Positions 19,205 through 28,061 of a stretch of DNA of 64,000 bases are shown piece after piece. Position 1 is the first letter of the stretch. Each line of letters starts with the position of its first letter. The DNA lies in NCBI GenBank assembly GCA_018647765.1, contig JABGSN010000058.1, forward strand, positions 60,885 to 124,884, given 5' to 3'. The stretch comes from Oceanospirillaceae bacterium. Its GTDB lineage: Bacteria; Pseudomonadota; Gammaproteobacteria; Pseudomonadales; Balneatricaceae. Made by a program: the position numbers and the translations under genes. A model generated the notes under the pieces. It was not told the DNA's origin and searched no databases. It saw only the letters and a program-made list of their open reading frames with translations.

Positions 19205-19244
19205 GCAGCCCATCTAGTGTAGAGGTTATTGCTACACGGGCTGC
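19205..19244 (+). other. bulged hairpin upstream of nhaB
   Basis: GCAGCCC (19205-19211) pairs with GGGCTGC (19238-19244), and GTGTAG (19217-19222) pairs with CTACAC (19232-19237). This gives 13 base pairs with a 5-base bulge and a 9-base loop. No U-tract follows, so it is not a standard terminator for the SCP2 gene. It lies upstream of the probable nhaB promoter. Confidence 0.5.
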
Positions 19245-19258
19245 TCCCCTCGCTCCCG

Positions 19259-19286
19259 TTGTTAAAGTTCAAATACCCTCTATAAT
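19259..19286 (+). promoter_or_regulatory. probable sigma-70 promoter of nhaB
   Basis: TTGTTA (19259-19264), a 16-base spacer and a perfect TATAAT (19281-19286). The transcript would start near 19293, giving a leader of about 105 bases before the nhaB ATG. Confidence 0.6.
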
Positions 19287-19397
19287 TTGTAAAAATTGCG
19301 CAAATCAGCTAAGATAGCGCGCCAAATTAGTCGCATTAATACAAACATCTACGAGCCGACTATGACCATATTTTTCATCATTTTATAGGACCTTTGT

Positions 19398-20903
19398 ATG
19401 CAACAAGTATTAACTCTGCCGCAGGCATTTAGGCGCAACTTTTTAGGCAATTCGCCTATTTGGTATAAGCAAGTCATTATTGGCTTCTTAATTCTTAACC
19501 CCGTGGTGCTGGCTATGTTTGGCCCTACAGTGGCCGGCTGGATGTTAATTTTTGAATTTATTTTCACACTCGCCTTAGCGCTTAAGTGTTACCCGTTGCA
19601 ACCCGGTGGTTTATTAGCCATCGAAGCCATTGCTATTGGCCTAGCGTCACCCGATGGTGTTTATCACGAAGTGAGCAGCAACCTGCAAGTTATTTTATTA
19701 CTGATGTTTATGGTTGCCGGCATCTACTTTATGAAAGATATGTTGCTGGCCGTATTTACCCGTTTTTTGGTAGGTGTTAAATCGAAAACAGCCTTGTCAT
19801 TTTTATTTAGTTTGACGGCCGCTGTACTGTCAGCATTTCTAGACGCCCTTACGGTTACTGCAGTACTCATCAGTGTGGGTGTTGGTTTTTATTCCGTGTA
19901 TCACAAAGTCGCCTCTAATGCCGGCTCACACGACCACAACCACCACAATGATGACCATGTAATTGAGTTGCACCGTGAAGACTTAGACCAGTTCCGTTCG
20001 TTCCTACGCAGTTTACTGATGCATGGTGCCGTAGGTACAGCTTTAGGCGGTGTAACCACTTTGGTTGGCGAGCCACAAAACCTACTGATTGCAGAAAAAG
20101 CCGGCTGGGAATTTATTGAGTTCTTAATGTACATGACTCCTGTGACTATGCCGGTATTAGTGACTGGTTTACTGACTTGTATGCTCACAGAAAAGCTAAG
20201 TTGGTTTGGTTATGGCGCTAAACTTCCTGCTGCTGTACGTACTGTATTAGAAGAATTTGATGCCGAACAGCGTGCCCAGCGTAGCTTACGTGACCATGCC
20301 ACATTGATTGTACAAGGCATTATCGCTTTGTTATTGGTACTGGCCTTAGCCTTTCACGTGGCCGAAGTAGGCCTTGTTGGATTAATGATTATCATTCTGT
20401 TGACTGCGTTCAATGGCATTACTGAAGAAAGCCAAATTGGCCATGCCTTTGAAGAGGCGCTGCCTTTTACTGCATTGCTCGTGGTGTTCTTCTCTATCGT
20501 TACAGTGATTCATGAGCAACACTTGTTCAACCCCATCATCGAATGGGTACTTACGCTTGAATTGGACATGCAGCCACGTGTGTTCTTTGTAGCTAATGGT
20601 GTATTGTCTGCAATCAGTGACAACGTGTTTGTTGCCACTATTTACATTAACGAAGTAGTTGGTGCCTTAGAAGCGGGTTTAATCGACCGTGCTCATTTTG
20701 ATAAATTGGCAATTGCCATTAACACTGGTACCAACATCCCGAGTGTGGCCACACCTAATGGCCAAGCGGCCTTCTTGTTCTTGTTAACCTCAGCTGTGGC
20801 ACCGTTAATTCGTTTGTCATACGGCACCATGGTGTGGATGGCGTTGCCTTACACCATCACCATGAGCATTGTGGGTTACTTAGCCGTGAGCTACATGCTC
20901 TAA
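19398..20903 (+). CDS. nhaB: Na+/H+ antiporter NhaB
   Basis: This 501-residue inner-membrane antiporter exchanges cytoplasmic Na+ for periplasmic H+. It is collinear with E. coli Nha[15 protein letters not shown] near the N-terminus, [60 protein letters not shown] and [25 protein letters not shown]. It is a single gene with its own promoter and terminator. A cytoplasmic loop around residues 173-185 is unusually rich in His and Asp. Sodium export fits a marine or halotolerant host. Confidence 0.97.
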   Translation: MQQVLTLPQAFRRNFLGNSPIWYKQVIIGFLILNPVVLAMFGPTVAGWMLIFEFIFTLALALKCYPLQPGGLLAIEAIAIGLASPDGVYHEVSSNLQVILLLMFMVAGIYFMKDMLLAVFTRFLVGVKSKTALSFLFSLTAAVLSAFLDALTVTAVLISVGVGFYSVYHKVASNAGSHDHNHHNDDHVIELHREDLDQFRSFLRSLLMHGAVGTALGGVTTLVGEPQNLLIAEKAGWEFIEFLMYMTPVTMPVLVTGLLTCMLTEKLSWFGYGAKLPAAVRTVLEEFDAEQRAQRSLRDHATLIVQGIIALLLVLALAFHVAEVGLVGLMIIILLTAFNGITEESQIGHAFEEALPFTALLVVFFSIVTVIHEQHLFNPIIEWVLTLELDMQPRVFFVANGVLSAISDNVFVATIYINEVVGALEAGLIDRAHFDKLAIAINTGTNIPSVATPNGQAAFLFLLTSAVAPLIRLSYGTMVWMALPYTITMSIVGYLAVSYML

Positions 20904-20921
20904 GCACAATGAGCTAAACCT

Positions 20922-20949
20922 AAAAAAGCCGCACATGTGCGGCTTTTTT
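20922..20949. terminator. bidirectional terminator between nhaB and dnaQ
   Basis: A perfect 28-base palindrome, A6-GCCGCACATGTGCGGC-T6, lies between the convergent nhaB (+) and dnaQ (-) genes and can terminate transcription from either side. Confidence 0.93.
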
Positions 20950-20972
20950 GATTGCGGTTAACAACCACTGAC

Positions 20973-21704
20973 TTAATCCGTAGTTGTTAACCACATACAC
21001 TGGTCACCAGAAGCCTTGGCAACCTGTGCCAGCTTAGCATCATGGGCAGCTAACTCCGCATCTGTGGCCTTCACTACCACTAAACTATGGACGTCAGCCT
21101 GAACTTGGCGATTATGTGCCGCTGCTGTATCTGCACCCGCCACTGCGGTATCACCGGCCAGTAATAAATCCGTTTGCCCACCCGTCATCATGAGATAAAC
21201 ATCGGTGAGTATTTCCGAGTCTAACAAGGCACCGTGTAGCTCGCGATGGGCGTTGTTAATACCATAACGGCGGCACAAGGCATCAAGGTTATTCTTTTGC
21301 CCTGGGTGTTTTTGACGCGCTAGCTTGAGGGAGTCGGTGATTTTACAGATGTCTGCAATCTTAGGATAAGATCGCCCTGCAGCTTTGCCCACAATGGCTA
21401 ACTCATTGTCGAGGAAGCCCAAATCAAAGGGGGCATTGTGAATAACTAGTTCGGCACCACGAATAAAGTCTAAAAAGTCATCGGCAATGGCGGCAAATAA
21501 TGGTTTATCCTGCAAAAACTCTTCGGAAATACCGTGCACTGCCTGCGCCTCCAAAGGCACATCGCGCTCTGGTTGCACATATTCATGGAAACTTTTACCC
21601 GTCAGGCGTCGGTTCACCATTTCCAATGCGCCCACCTCAATCAATCGGTGACCTTGCTTAGGCTCTAAACCCGTGGTTTCAGTGTCGAGTACAATAATTC
21701 GCAT
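20973..21704 (-). CDS. dnaQ: DNA polymerase III epsilon subunit (proofreading exonuclease)
   Basis: This 243-residue 3'-5' exonuclease of the replicative polymerase carries Exo I VLDTETTGLEP (Asp7, Glu9), Exo II VIHNAPFDLGFLDNEL near residue 92 and Exo III NNAHRELHGALLDSEILTDVYL near 150-171 with His and Asp. The C-terminal 60 residues, which should bind the alpha subunit, are Ala-rich. It lies 18 bases downstream of rnhA on the same strand; in E. coli the two genes are divergent. Confidence 0.97.
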   Translation of the reverse strand: MRIIVLDTETTGLEPKQGHRLIEVGALEMVNRRLTGKSFHEYVQPERDVPLEAQAVHGISEEFLQDKPLFAAIADDFLDFIRGAELVIHNAPFDLGFLDNELAIVGKAAGRSYPKIADICKITDSLKLARQKHPGQKNNLDALCRRYGINNAHRELHGALLDSEILTDVYLMMTGGQTDLLLAGDTAVAGADTAAAHNRQVQADVHSLVVVKATDAELAAHDAKLAQVAKASGDQCMWLTTTD

Positions 21705-21722
21705 ATTAACGTCCTTTACCGA

Positions 21723-22166
21723 TTAATTCGTGTGTTCTGCTGCGCCTAAATTGGCTAGGTCGTCCGCAATTTCGTTTTCCGTATGGCCGCTGTGCCCTTT
21801 GACCCAGTGCCACTCGACTTCATGTTGCTGCACAGCAAGGTCTAATAGCTGCCAGAGATCGGCATTTTTTACCGGCTTTTTGGCCGCCGTGCGCCAGTTA
21901 TTTTTGCGCCAATTAAAAATCCACTCGGTAATGCCTTTGCGCACGTATTGAGAATCAGTGGTGAGATCGACTTTACATGGCCTTTTTAAGGCTTCTAAAC
22001 CTTTAATGGCAGCCATAAGCTCCATGCGGTTATTAGTGGTGAGTGCTTCACCGCCATGGAGACGCTTTTCTTGATCTTTAAAACGCATTAACACACCCCA
22101 GCCTCCTGGGCCTGGGTTACCTTTACATGCACCGTCGGTATATAACTCTATTTGATCTGTGACCAA
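21723..22166 (-). CDS. rnhA: ribonuclease HI
   Basis: This 147-residue enzyme cuts RNA in RNA-DNA hybrids. The DEDD-type active site is visible as [16 protein letters not shown] (Asp11), [14 protein letters not shown] (Glu49) and [10 protein letters not shown] (Asp71), with [13 protein letters not shown] and DDLAN towards the C-terminus. The start is a TTG at 22166, which directly abuts the methyltransferase stop and has a GGAG site 9 bases upstream. Confidence 0.97.
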   Translation of the reverse strand: MVTDQIELYTDGACKGNPGPGGWGVLMRFKDQEKRLHGGEALTTNNRMELMAAIKGLEALKRPCKVDLTTDSQYVRKGITEWIFNWRKNNWRTAAKKPVKNADLWQLLDLAVQQHEVEWHWVKGHSGHTENEIADDLANLGAAEHTN

Positions 22167-22922
22167 TCAACTGTTCTCCAATGATCGTTTATTTTGGCTA
22201 GGTTGGCGGGTGGCTCCAGCTAAACCAAAACTGGGTTTCATTACCCTATTACGCCAATGTGTTTTTACAAGGTGAACCCGTGTTTCTTGCTTAACCGCTG
22301 ATAAAACATAACCTGAACCTAAAGGGTTTATGAAGCAGGTTAACCAAGGGTTAGACCGCCATTGTGCCGGCGCACAATCATATACAGGCTTAATATCAAA
22401 GTCACCAAAATTGAGTAAAGATAACCAGTCTTTAAGCCTGCGCAATGCCAAGAAATTAGCCCGCCAAGGCACCCCGCGCTTAAACCTTAGGTGACGCCAT
22501 AAGCCCCACACACTGAATGGGTTAAAACCGGTAATGACTAAGCGCCCCCCCGCATTAACCACCCGCGCTGCTTCTCTAAGGGTTTGGTGGGGGTTGTTGC
22601 TCATATCTAACACGTGTTGAAGTACAACGAGGTCTATGGCTTCCGTAGCTAGGGGCAACTGATGTGGGTCCACAACAGTATGGCCTCCTAATTGAGGGTT
22701 AGCCGTCAGCGCCATGGCATTTTTTATGGGCGTTTCCTGAGTTGAACTAAGTGCCGCATTTAGGCCTAAATAGACGCTGTAGTGGCCAAAAGCTCGAGGC
22801 ATCAAGGAAGCCAACTGACCCTGCTCTTGAGCCATAAATGAAACCCCACGCGGGCTCTTTAGCCACACAGCAAACTGCAGCTCTTCAAACTGATAGGATT
22901 GTAGATGTGTATGATTGATCAT
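22167..22922 (-). CDS. class I SAM-dependent methyltransferase (YafS-like)
   Basis: This 251-residue protein has the class I methyltransferase signature VVLQHVLDMSNNPHQTLREAARVV, with GGRLVITGFNPFSVWGLW for the following strand. It occupies the gloB-yafS-rnhA-dnaQ position known from E. coli and Pseudomonas, so it is the YafS-like protein of that locus. The substrate is unknown. It is divergent from gloB and adjacent to rnhA, with rnhA beginning on the base after its stop. Confidence 0.85.
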   Translation of the reverse strand: MINHTHLQSYQFEELQFAVWLKSPRGVSFMAQEQGQLASLMPRAFGHYSVYLGLNAALSSTQETPIKNAMALTANPQLGGHTVVDPHQLPLATEAIDLVVLQHVLDMSNNPHQTLREAARVVNAGGRLVITGFNPFSVWGLWRHLRFKRGVPWRANFLALRRLKDWLSLLNFGDFDIKPVYDCAPAQWRSNPWLTCFINPLGSGYVLSAVKQETRVHLVKTHWRNRVMKPSFGLAGATRQPSQNKRSLENS

Positions 22923-23019
22923 GCTTTATAATAAGTTATTCTCACGCGCGTTGCTTGCGTAATTTTGCTAGCCTCGTTACCCTAATTAATGACATCTTAG
23001 GCCTACAAAAGAGCACCCT

Positions 23020-23811
23020 ATGCAGACTACCTCTAACGATCTAATTATCACACCATTACCCGCCTTTGAGGATAACTACATTTGGTGTATTGAACGTGAG
23101 CAATACGATACTTTTGCAGTGGTGGACCCAGGCGATGCTCAAGTAGTGATTGACCAGGCGTTAAAAACACAAAAAACACCCTCGGCCATCTTGGTTACTC
23201 ATCATCATGCCGACCATACGAGTGGCATTGCAGCTTTAGTTGATCATTTTGGCGAACTGCCCATCTATGGCCCTGCAAACAGCCCCTACAATGGTATTAC
23301 CCACGGTGTTAGCGAAGGTGCTAGCGTTGATGTATTGGGCAGGCTATTTACCATTATGGAAATCCCAGGCCATACCCTAGACCACATTGCTTACCACGAT
23401 GACCAACAAGGCCTATTGTTTTGTGGTGACACTTTATTTTTGGCTGGCTGCGGCCGTGTATTTGAAGGAACGCCAGAACAGATGCATCATTCACTCAGTA
23501 AAATTATGGCATTACCCGCCATGACTAAGGCCTATCCAACCCATGAATATAGCTTGGCCAACCTAAAGTTTGCCATCACCGTAGAAGGCGATAACGAAGC
23601 CTTACAACTGACTCAAGAAATGTGTATGCAAATGCGCGCAGACAATGAAGTCACCCTGCCTACCCGTTTAGCCCAAGAAGCAGCCATCAACCCTTTTGTA
23701 CGCACCCATGCTAAAACCGTTATTGCTAGCGCAGAAGCGTATCAAAATGAAACATTAACTAGCCCAAGCGCAGTATTTACGGCCTTAAGGTTGTGGAAAA
23801 ACAATTTCTAA
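23020..23811 (+). CDS. gloB: hydroxyacylglutathione hydrolase (glyoxalase II)
   Basis: This 263-residue metallo-beta-lactamase-fold enzyme hydrolyses S-D-lactoylglutathione to D-lactate and glutathione in methylglyoxal detoxification. The binuclear metal motif THHHADHTSG begins at residue 60. Further ligands lie in EIPGHTLDHIAY, FCGDTLFLAGCGRVFEG and YPTHEYSLANLKFA. The C-terminal domain ends normally with FTALRLWKNNF. It is divergent from the methyltransferase and upstream of mltD, matching the E. coli gloB-mltD order. Confidence 0.97.
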   Translation: MQTTSNDLIITPLPAFEDNYIWCIEREQYDTFAVVDPGDAQVVIDQALKTQKTPSAILVTHHHADHTSGIAALVDHFGELPIYGPANSPYNGITHGVSEGASVDVLGRLFTIMEIPGHTLDHIAYHDDQQGLLFCGDTLFLAGCGRVFEGTPEQMHHSLSKIMALPAMTKAYPTHEYSLANLKFAITVEGDNEALQLTQEMCMQMRADNEVTLPTRLAQEAAINPFVRTHAKTVIASAEAYQNETLTSPSAVFTALRLWKNNF

Positions 23812-23922
23812 AAACGATTAGATGAACGCCTAGCCCTTTTAGAGGAATTAGCCTCTTTAAATCACCAAACATCTTGATTGTGATAAAAACAACGAAATTA
23901 TACCCATACTTAGAGTTCTATA

Positions 23923-23950
23923 TTGACCTAGACACCTAGCCTGATAGAAT
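23923..23950 (+). promoter_or_regulatory. probable sigma-70 promoter of mltD
   Basis: TTGACC (23923-23928), a 16-base spacer and TAGAAT (23945-23950). The expected start near 23957 leaves a short leader before the mltD start codon. Confidence 0.55.
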
Positions 23951-23976
23951 TGGCAGCCTTTTACACTTAATTTGTG

Positions 23977-25887
23977 ATGATAATTTTGACACGTTTTTTT
24001 TTCCACTATAGCGCTTATATCTCATTTAAACCCACACTTTGGGTGATTTCAGCTCTGTTTCTCAGTGCTTGTCAAACGTCGATCATACCACCGCAAACTG
24101 CTAATTTAGACCCATATGATTCTATAGAGTTAGTGAACACACCTGAAGATACGGCTAAATCTGCACAAAAAAGCGAACAACCGTCTAACCAGATTAGTTA
24201 CAATTCAAAGGTCGATAACACTCCTTCTGCGGAAGTGCTTTTTTCTACCACCACCCCGTCGGTTATCGTAACCGACCCTCCTCCGGAGTCCGCCGAATCG
24301 ATAGCCGAGAAAATAGCTAATAATAACTCTCTGGCTTGGTCAGAATTAGATACCGAATCTAGTACCTCCACCGCCGCTGACCTACTAGCGGAAGCCTATG
24401 AGCAACCCGAGCCGGTTACTGAAGTGAAAATCACCACTCAAGCTATACCCGAACCTGTGCTAGCGCTTGAACCAGTACCCGAGCTAGACCTTTGGCAGCT
24501 TACGGTGGCTAACTATGGTTTGGGCCACGTGCAGAACCCACGCATAGACCAGCATTACCAGTGGTACAACAAACATCAAGAGTATATGCACCGGGTAACC
24601 ACACGAGCCAGTCGTTATTACCACTTTATGCTACATTCGGCGTTAGCCAAGTCATTACCCGCAGAAATTGCATTATTGCCTATTATTGAGAGTGGTTTTG
24701 ATCCTTTTGCTTATTCGTCTGGGCGTGCCTCTGGAGCATGGCAATTCATCCCGTCGACAGGGCGTGTTTTTGGGCTCAAACAGAACTGGTGGTATGACGG
24801 TCGACGAGACATTATGGCCTCCACCCAAGCTGCCCATAAGTACTTAATCCAATTGCACAAAATGTTTGATGGTGATTGGTTACTTGCTATTGCCTCATAT
24901 AACGGCGGCCAAGGTACTGTATTAAAGGCAATCAAACGTAACAAAAAAGCGGGTAAACCTACAGATTTTTGGTCTTTGAATTTACCTAAAGAAACTATGA
25001 ACTATGTACCTAAGCTGCTGGCCGTTGCGCGGGTAGTTGCAGAACACGCCGGTACAGACACGCTTAATAGTGTTGCTAACGAAGCTTACTTCGAAGCCAT
25101 TGATGTCGGGTCTCAGATTGACTTGGCCCAAGCTGCAGAAATGGCCAACATTACCACTGACGAAATGTATCGATTAAACCCAGCATTTAACCAATGGGCA
25201 ACAGATCCACAAGGCCCACATCATCTACTCATTCCCGTGGCCCATTTAGGCACGTTTAATGCCAGTCTATTAGACCTACCCTCTAACAAACGGGTGTCAT
25301 GGGAACGGTATAAAATTGTTACCGGTGATAACTTGTTGAGGCTAGCTAAACGTTACCATGTAAGTGTGGACCTTTTACGCACCATCAATAACATTGACGG
25401 CAATATGATTTGGGCCGGAAAAACCCTAATGATTCCTGTTGCCAGCAAAGATGCCGCAGCTTATACCCTGAGTGCCGCCCAACGTGTGATTAATAGGCAA
25501 AAACAGATCTCCCAAACTCAGGCTAGCCAAAGAGTAGAATACAGCGTGAAAAGTGGTGATAGCCTATGGAAGATCGGGCAAAAATATAAAGTGACTGTTA
25601 CGCAAATTGCGGGTTGGAACAAGCTCGGCTCTCGCTCGGTGTTGCAGATAGGAGACAAACTAAACCTATGGCCCCGTAGCAGCACTAATAAGCTCGCTAC
25701 AGCGCAACGCACCGTTGTTAAAAAGCTTACCTATAAGGTGCGTTCTGGGGACAACCTGTCAGTTATTGCACAGCGCTTTAGCGTTACAGTTAAAGATATT
25801 CAAAAGTGGAACCAAGTGCTAAAGAAATACCTTCAACCGGGCCAGAAGTTAACGCTCTATGTCAATGTAACTAAGTTAAAACAATAA
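23977..25887 (+). CDS. mltD: membrane-bound lytic murein transglycosylase D (MltD) with three LysM domains
   Basis: This lipoprotein of about 636 residues cleaves peptidoglycan glycan strands at the outer membrane. The order is a signal peptide with lipobox LSAC (Cys32), a Pro/Ser/Thr-rich linker to about residue 165, an SLT domain with catalytic Glu in ALLPIIESGFDPFAYS and GAWQFIPSTGRVFGL, then three LysM repeats (YKIVTGDNLLRLA, YSVKSGDSLWKIG, YKVRSGDNLSVIA) with Arg/Lys-rich spacers. ATG 23977 follows a GTG that is also possible. E. coli MltD has two LysM domains, so this copy has one more. Confidence 0.95.
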   Translation: MIILTRFFFHYSAYISFKPTLWVISALFLSACQTSIIPPQTANLDPYDSIELVNTPEDTAKSAQKSEQPSNQISYNSKVDNTPSAEVLFSTTTPSVIVTDPPPESAESIAEKIANNNSLAWSELDTESSTSTAADLLAEAYEQPEPVTEVKITTQAIPEPVLALEPVPELDLWQLTVANYGLGHVQNPRIDQHYQWYNKHQEYMHRVTTRASRYYHFMLHSALAKSLPAEIALLPIIESGFDPFAYSSGRASGAWQFIPSTGRVFGLKQNWWYDGRRDIMASTQAAHKYLIQLHKMFDGDWLLAIASYNGGQGTVLKAIKRNKKAGKPTDFWSLNLPKETMNYVPKLLAVARVVAEHAGTDTLNSVANEAYFEAIDVGSQIDLAQAAEMANITTDEMYRLNPAFNQWATDPQGPHHLLIPVAHLGTFNASLLDLPSNKRVSWERYKIVTGDNLLRLAKRYHVSVDLLRTINNIDGNMIWAGKTLMIPVASKDAAAYTLSAAQRVINRQKQISQTQASQRVEYSVKSGDSLWKIGQKYKVTVTQIAGWNKLGSRSVLQIGDKLNLWPRSSTNKLATAQRTVVKKLTYKVRSGDNLSVIAQRFSVTVKDIQKWNQVLKKYLQPGQKLTLYVNVTKLKQ

Positions 25888-25931
25888 TTCGAGCAAAGGT
25901 AACCCCCTTGGGTGGGTCTCCTGACAGGTAC

Positions 25932-25957
25932 AAAAAACCCGCTCTAGGCGGGTTTTT
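25932..25957. terminator. bidirectional terminator between mltD and the BMP-family gene
   Basis: A6-CCCGC, a 5-base loop, GCGGG-T6. It lies between the convergent mltD (+) and the last gene of the nucleoside importer operon (-). Confidence 0.9.
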
Positions 25958-26005
25958 TAGTGGAATCAAATAACCGCTATGACACGGCCATCAACAAGCG
26001 ATAAC

Positions 26006-27070
26006 TTAGAGCTTGTCATCAACACCTTGTACGTACCAATCCATACCTAACAAAGTACCAAGGTCTACCACTTCGCCTTCTGCAGCAGCTAAGCTACCGT
26101 CTTGCTTGTATACCGGACCAGCAAACGGATGTAACTCACCTGCGGTAATGGCCGCCGTAGTGGCTTCGGCCATGGCTTTAACATCGGCTGGCATATTGAC
26201 GAATGGGCCCATGTTAACCATGTTGTCATCCATACCGCCAAAGGTATCTGTGCTCACCCAAGTCCCGTCTAATACGGCCTGTGTACGCGCAACATAGTAG
26301 TCAGCCCAGTTATCGATGATTGAGGTCAACAACGCATTAGGTGCAAAGGCTTCCATATCAGACGCTTGACCAAAGGCATGTACGCCCTGCTCTTGTGCCA
26401 CTTGGACAGCCGCGGTTGAGTCAGTGTGCTGAGTAATAATGTCGGCACCTTGGCTGATCAATACTTTAGCAGCATCGGCTTCACGGCCGGGGTCAAACCA
26501 AGAGTTAGCCCATATAACTTTAACCTTAAAGTCAGGATTAACAGACTGGGCACCTAGCAAGAAGGAGTTAATACCACGCACTACTTCTGGAATTGGGAAA
26601 GAACCAATGTAACCCGCCACGCCAGACTTAGACGTCTTAGCAGCGATTTGACCAATGACATAGCGGCCTTCGTAAAAACGTGAAGAATAAGTAGACACGT
26701 TATCGGCACGCTTATAACCCGTGGCGTGTTCAAACTTAACGTCTGGGAACTTAGCTGCAACCTTTAGAGTTGGATCCATGTAACCAAACGAGGTGGTGAA
26801 AATCAGGCCTGCACCTTGGCGGGCAAGACGAGTAATGGTTCGCTCTGCGTCTGGGCCTTCTGGTACGTTTTCTACGAATACAGTTTCAACTTGGGCGCCC
26901 AAGTGCGCATCAATGGCCTGACGGCCTTGATCGTGCTGGTAAGTCCAACCGTGGTCACCTGGAGGTCCAATATAGATAAAACCAACTTTGAGTTTGTCTG
27001 CCGCGACCGCAGACATAGACAGTACCGATGCTAGTGCAATACCAGCTGCAGCAGTGAGTAACTTCTTCAT
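26006..27070 (-). CDS. BMP-family substrate-binding protein of a nucleoside ABC importer
   Basis: This periplasmic binding protein has a 24-residue signal peptide (MKKLLTAAAGIALASVLSMS, cut after AVAA) and the BMP/PnrA fold: VGFIYIGPPGDHGWTYQHDQG, FTTSFGYMDPTLKVA and WANSWFDPGREADAAKVLI. Relatives (PnrA, BmpA) bind purine nucleosides. ATG 27070 is chosen for its AGGAG site; a longer reading from 27088 has no support. It is last in the operon after the ATPase and both permeases. The gap of 70 bases from the permease may allow separate, higher expression. Confidence 0.92.
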   Translation of the reverse strand: MKKLLTAAAGIALASVLSMSAVAADKLKVGFIYIGPPGDHGWTYQHDQGRQAIDAHLGAQVETVFVENVPEGPDAERTITRLARQGAGLIFTTSFGYMDPTLKVAAKFPDVKFEHATGYKRADNVSTYSSRFYEGRYVIGQIAAKTSKSGVAGYIGSFPIPEVVRGINSFLLGAQSVNPDFKVKVIWANSWFDPGREADAAKVLISQGADIITQHTDSTAAVQVAQEQGVHAFGQASDMEAFAPNALLTSIIDNWADYYVARTQAVLDGTWVSTDTFGGMDDNMVNMGPFVNMPADVKAMAEATTAAITAGELHPFAGPVYKQDGSLAAAEGEVVDLGTLLGMDWYVQGVDDKL

Positions 27071-27140
27071 ACAACATCTCCTCATCAATTATAATGGATT
27101 ATTAATAGTTAACAGCTAAAACATGAACCTTAAGCCAAGC

Positions 27141-28061
27141 TTAACGATCAGGTACAAAACCCTGCCCTAAAGATGCAGGGGTGTTAATTACAGATAAGCG
27201 CCGGTTGGTAGAAATAACCACCAAGGCTAAAATAGTCGCCACATAAGGTAACGATGAAAGCAACTGAGACGGGATGCCAAGACCCATGGCCTGAGCATAT
27301 AAACCCAAGATCCACACGCCACCAAACAAATAGGCACCGGCGGCTAAACGCCCTGGCAACCAAGTCGAGAATACCCCTAAAGCGAGCGCGATCCAGCCCC
27401 TACCGGCGGTCATATTTTCTATCCACTGTGGCGTATACACCAACGATAAGTAGGCACCTGCAAGACCTGAGGTAGCCCCACCAAAGGCAATACAAGCGTA
27501 GCGCACGGCAATCACACGATAACCTAAGGCATGAGCAGAGCTGTGGCTTTGACCCACGGCACGAATTATCAAACCCCAACGGGTGTATTTTAAGCCATAG
27601 GCTACACCTGCCGTTAAGACAATAGACACATAAACCAATGGGTCTTGCCCAAAGACTAAACGGCCTACATAAGGTAATTCCGTCAGCCACGGTATGGAAA
27701 CGTTAGACAGTTTAACGCCTGGCAAACCGACAAAGTCACTGCCAATCAAGCCAGACAAGCCCAACCCGAGTAAGGTAATGGCCAAACCAGTAGCCACTTG
27801 GTTAGTGATCAATGTTTGAGTTAATAAAGCAAATAACAATGACATAGCGACGCCACCCATAACCGCAGCGATCACGCCTAACCACGCAGAGCCACTCACA
27901 TGGGCGGCTGCAAAACCACACACGGCCCCCATCACCATCATGCCTTCGATGCCTAAGTTAAGCACCCCAGAGCGTTCAACCACCAGTTCGCCAATGGCGG
28001 CCAACAATAACGGCGTAGAGGCCGTTATAATGGTGAGTATTATGGCTTCGTATGCACTCAT
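27141..28061 (-). CDS. ABC transporter permease, nucleoside type (NupQ/YufQ-like)
   Basis: This 306-residue inner-membrane permease has many hydrophobic segments and the BPD_transp_2 pattern TPLLLAAIGELVVERSGVLNLGIEGMM near residues 16-42, followed by SGLAGAYLSLVYTP near 200. It is one half of the membrane channel for the BMP importer. It overlaps the preceding permease by 4 bases, so the two are translationally coupled. Confidence 0.92.
   Translation of the reverse strand: MSAYEAIILTIITASTPLLLAAIGELVVERSGVLNLGIEGMMVMGAVCGFAAAHVSGSAWLGVIAAVMGGVAMSLLFALLTQTLITNQVATGLAITLLGLGLSGLIGSDFVGLPGVKLSNVSIPWLTELPYVGRLVFGQDPLVYVSIVLTAGVAYGLKYTRWGLIIRAVGQSHSSAHALGYRVIAVRYACIAFGGATSGLAGAYLSLVYTPQWIENMTAGRGWIALALGVFSTWLPGRLAAGAYLFGGVWILGLYAQAMGLGIPSQLLSSLPYVATILALVVISTNRRLSVINTPASLGQGFVPDR

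Noticed and set aside
23841..23860. terminator after gloB
   Set aside because: AGAGG-N6-CCTCT is only a 5-bp stem with a short T run, too weak to annotate.
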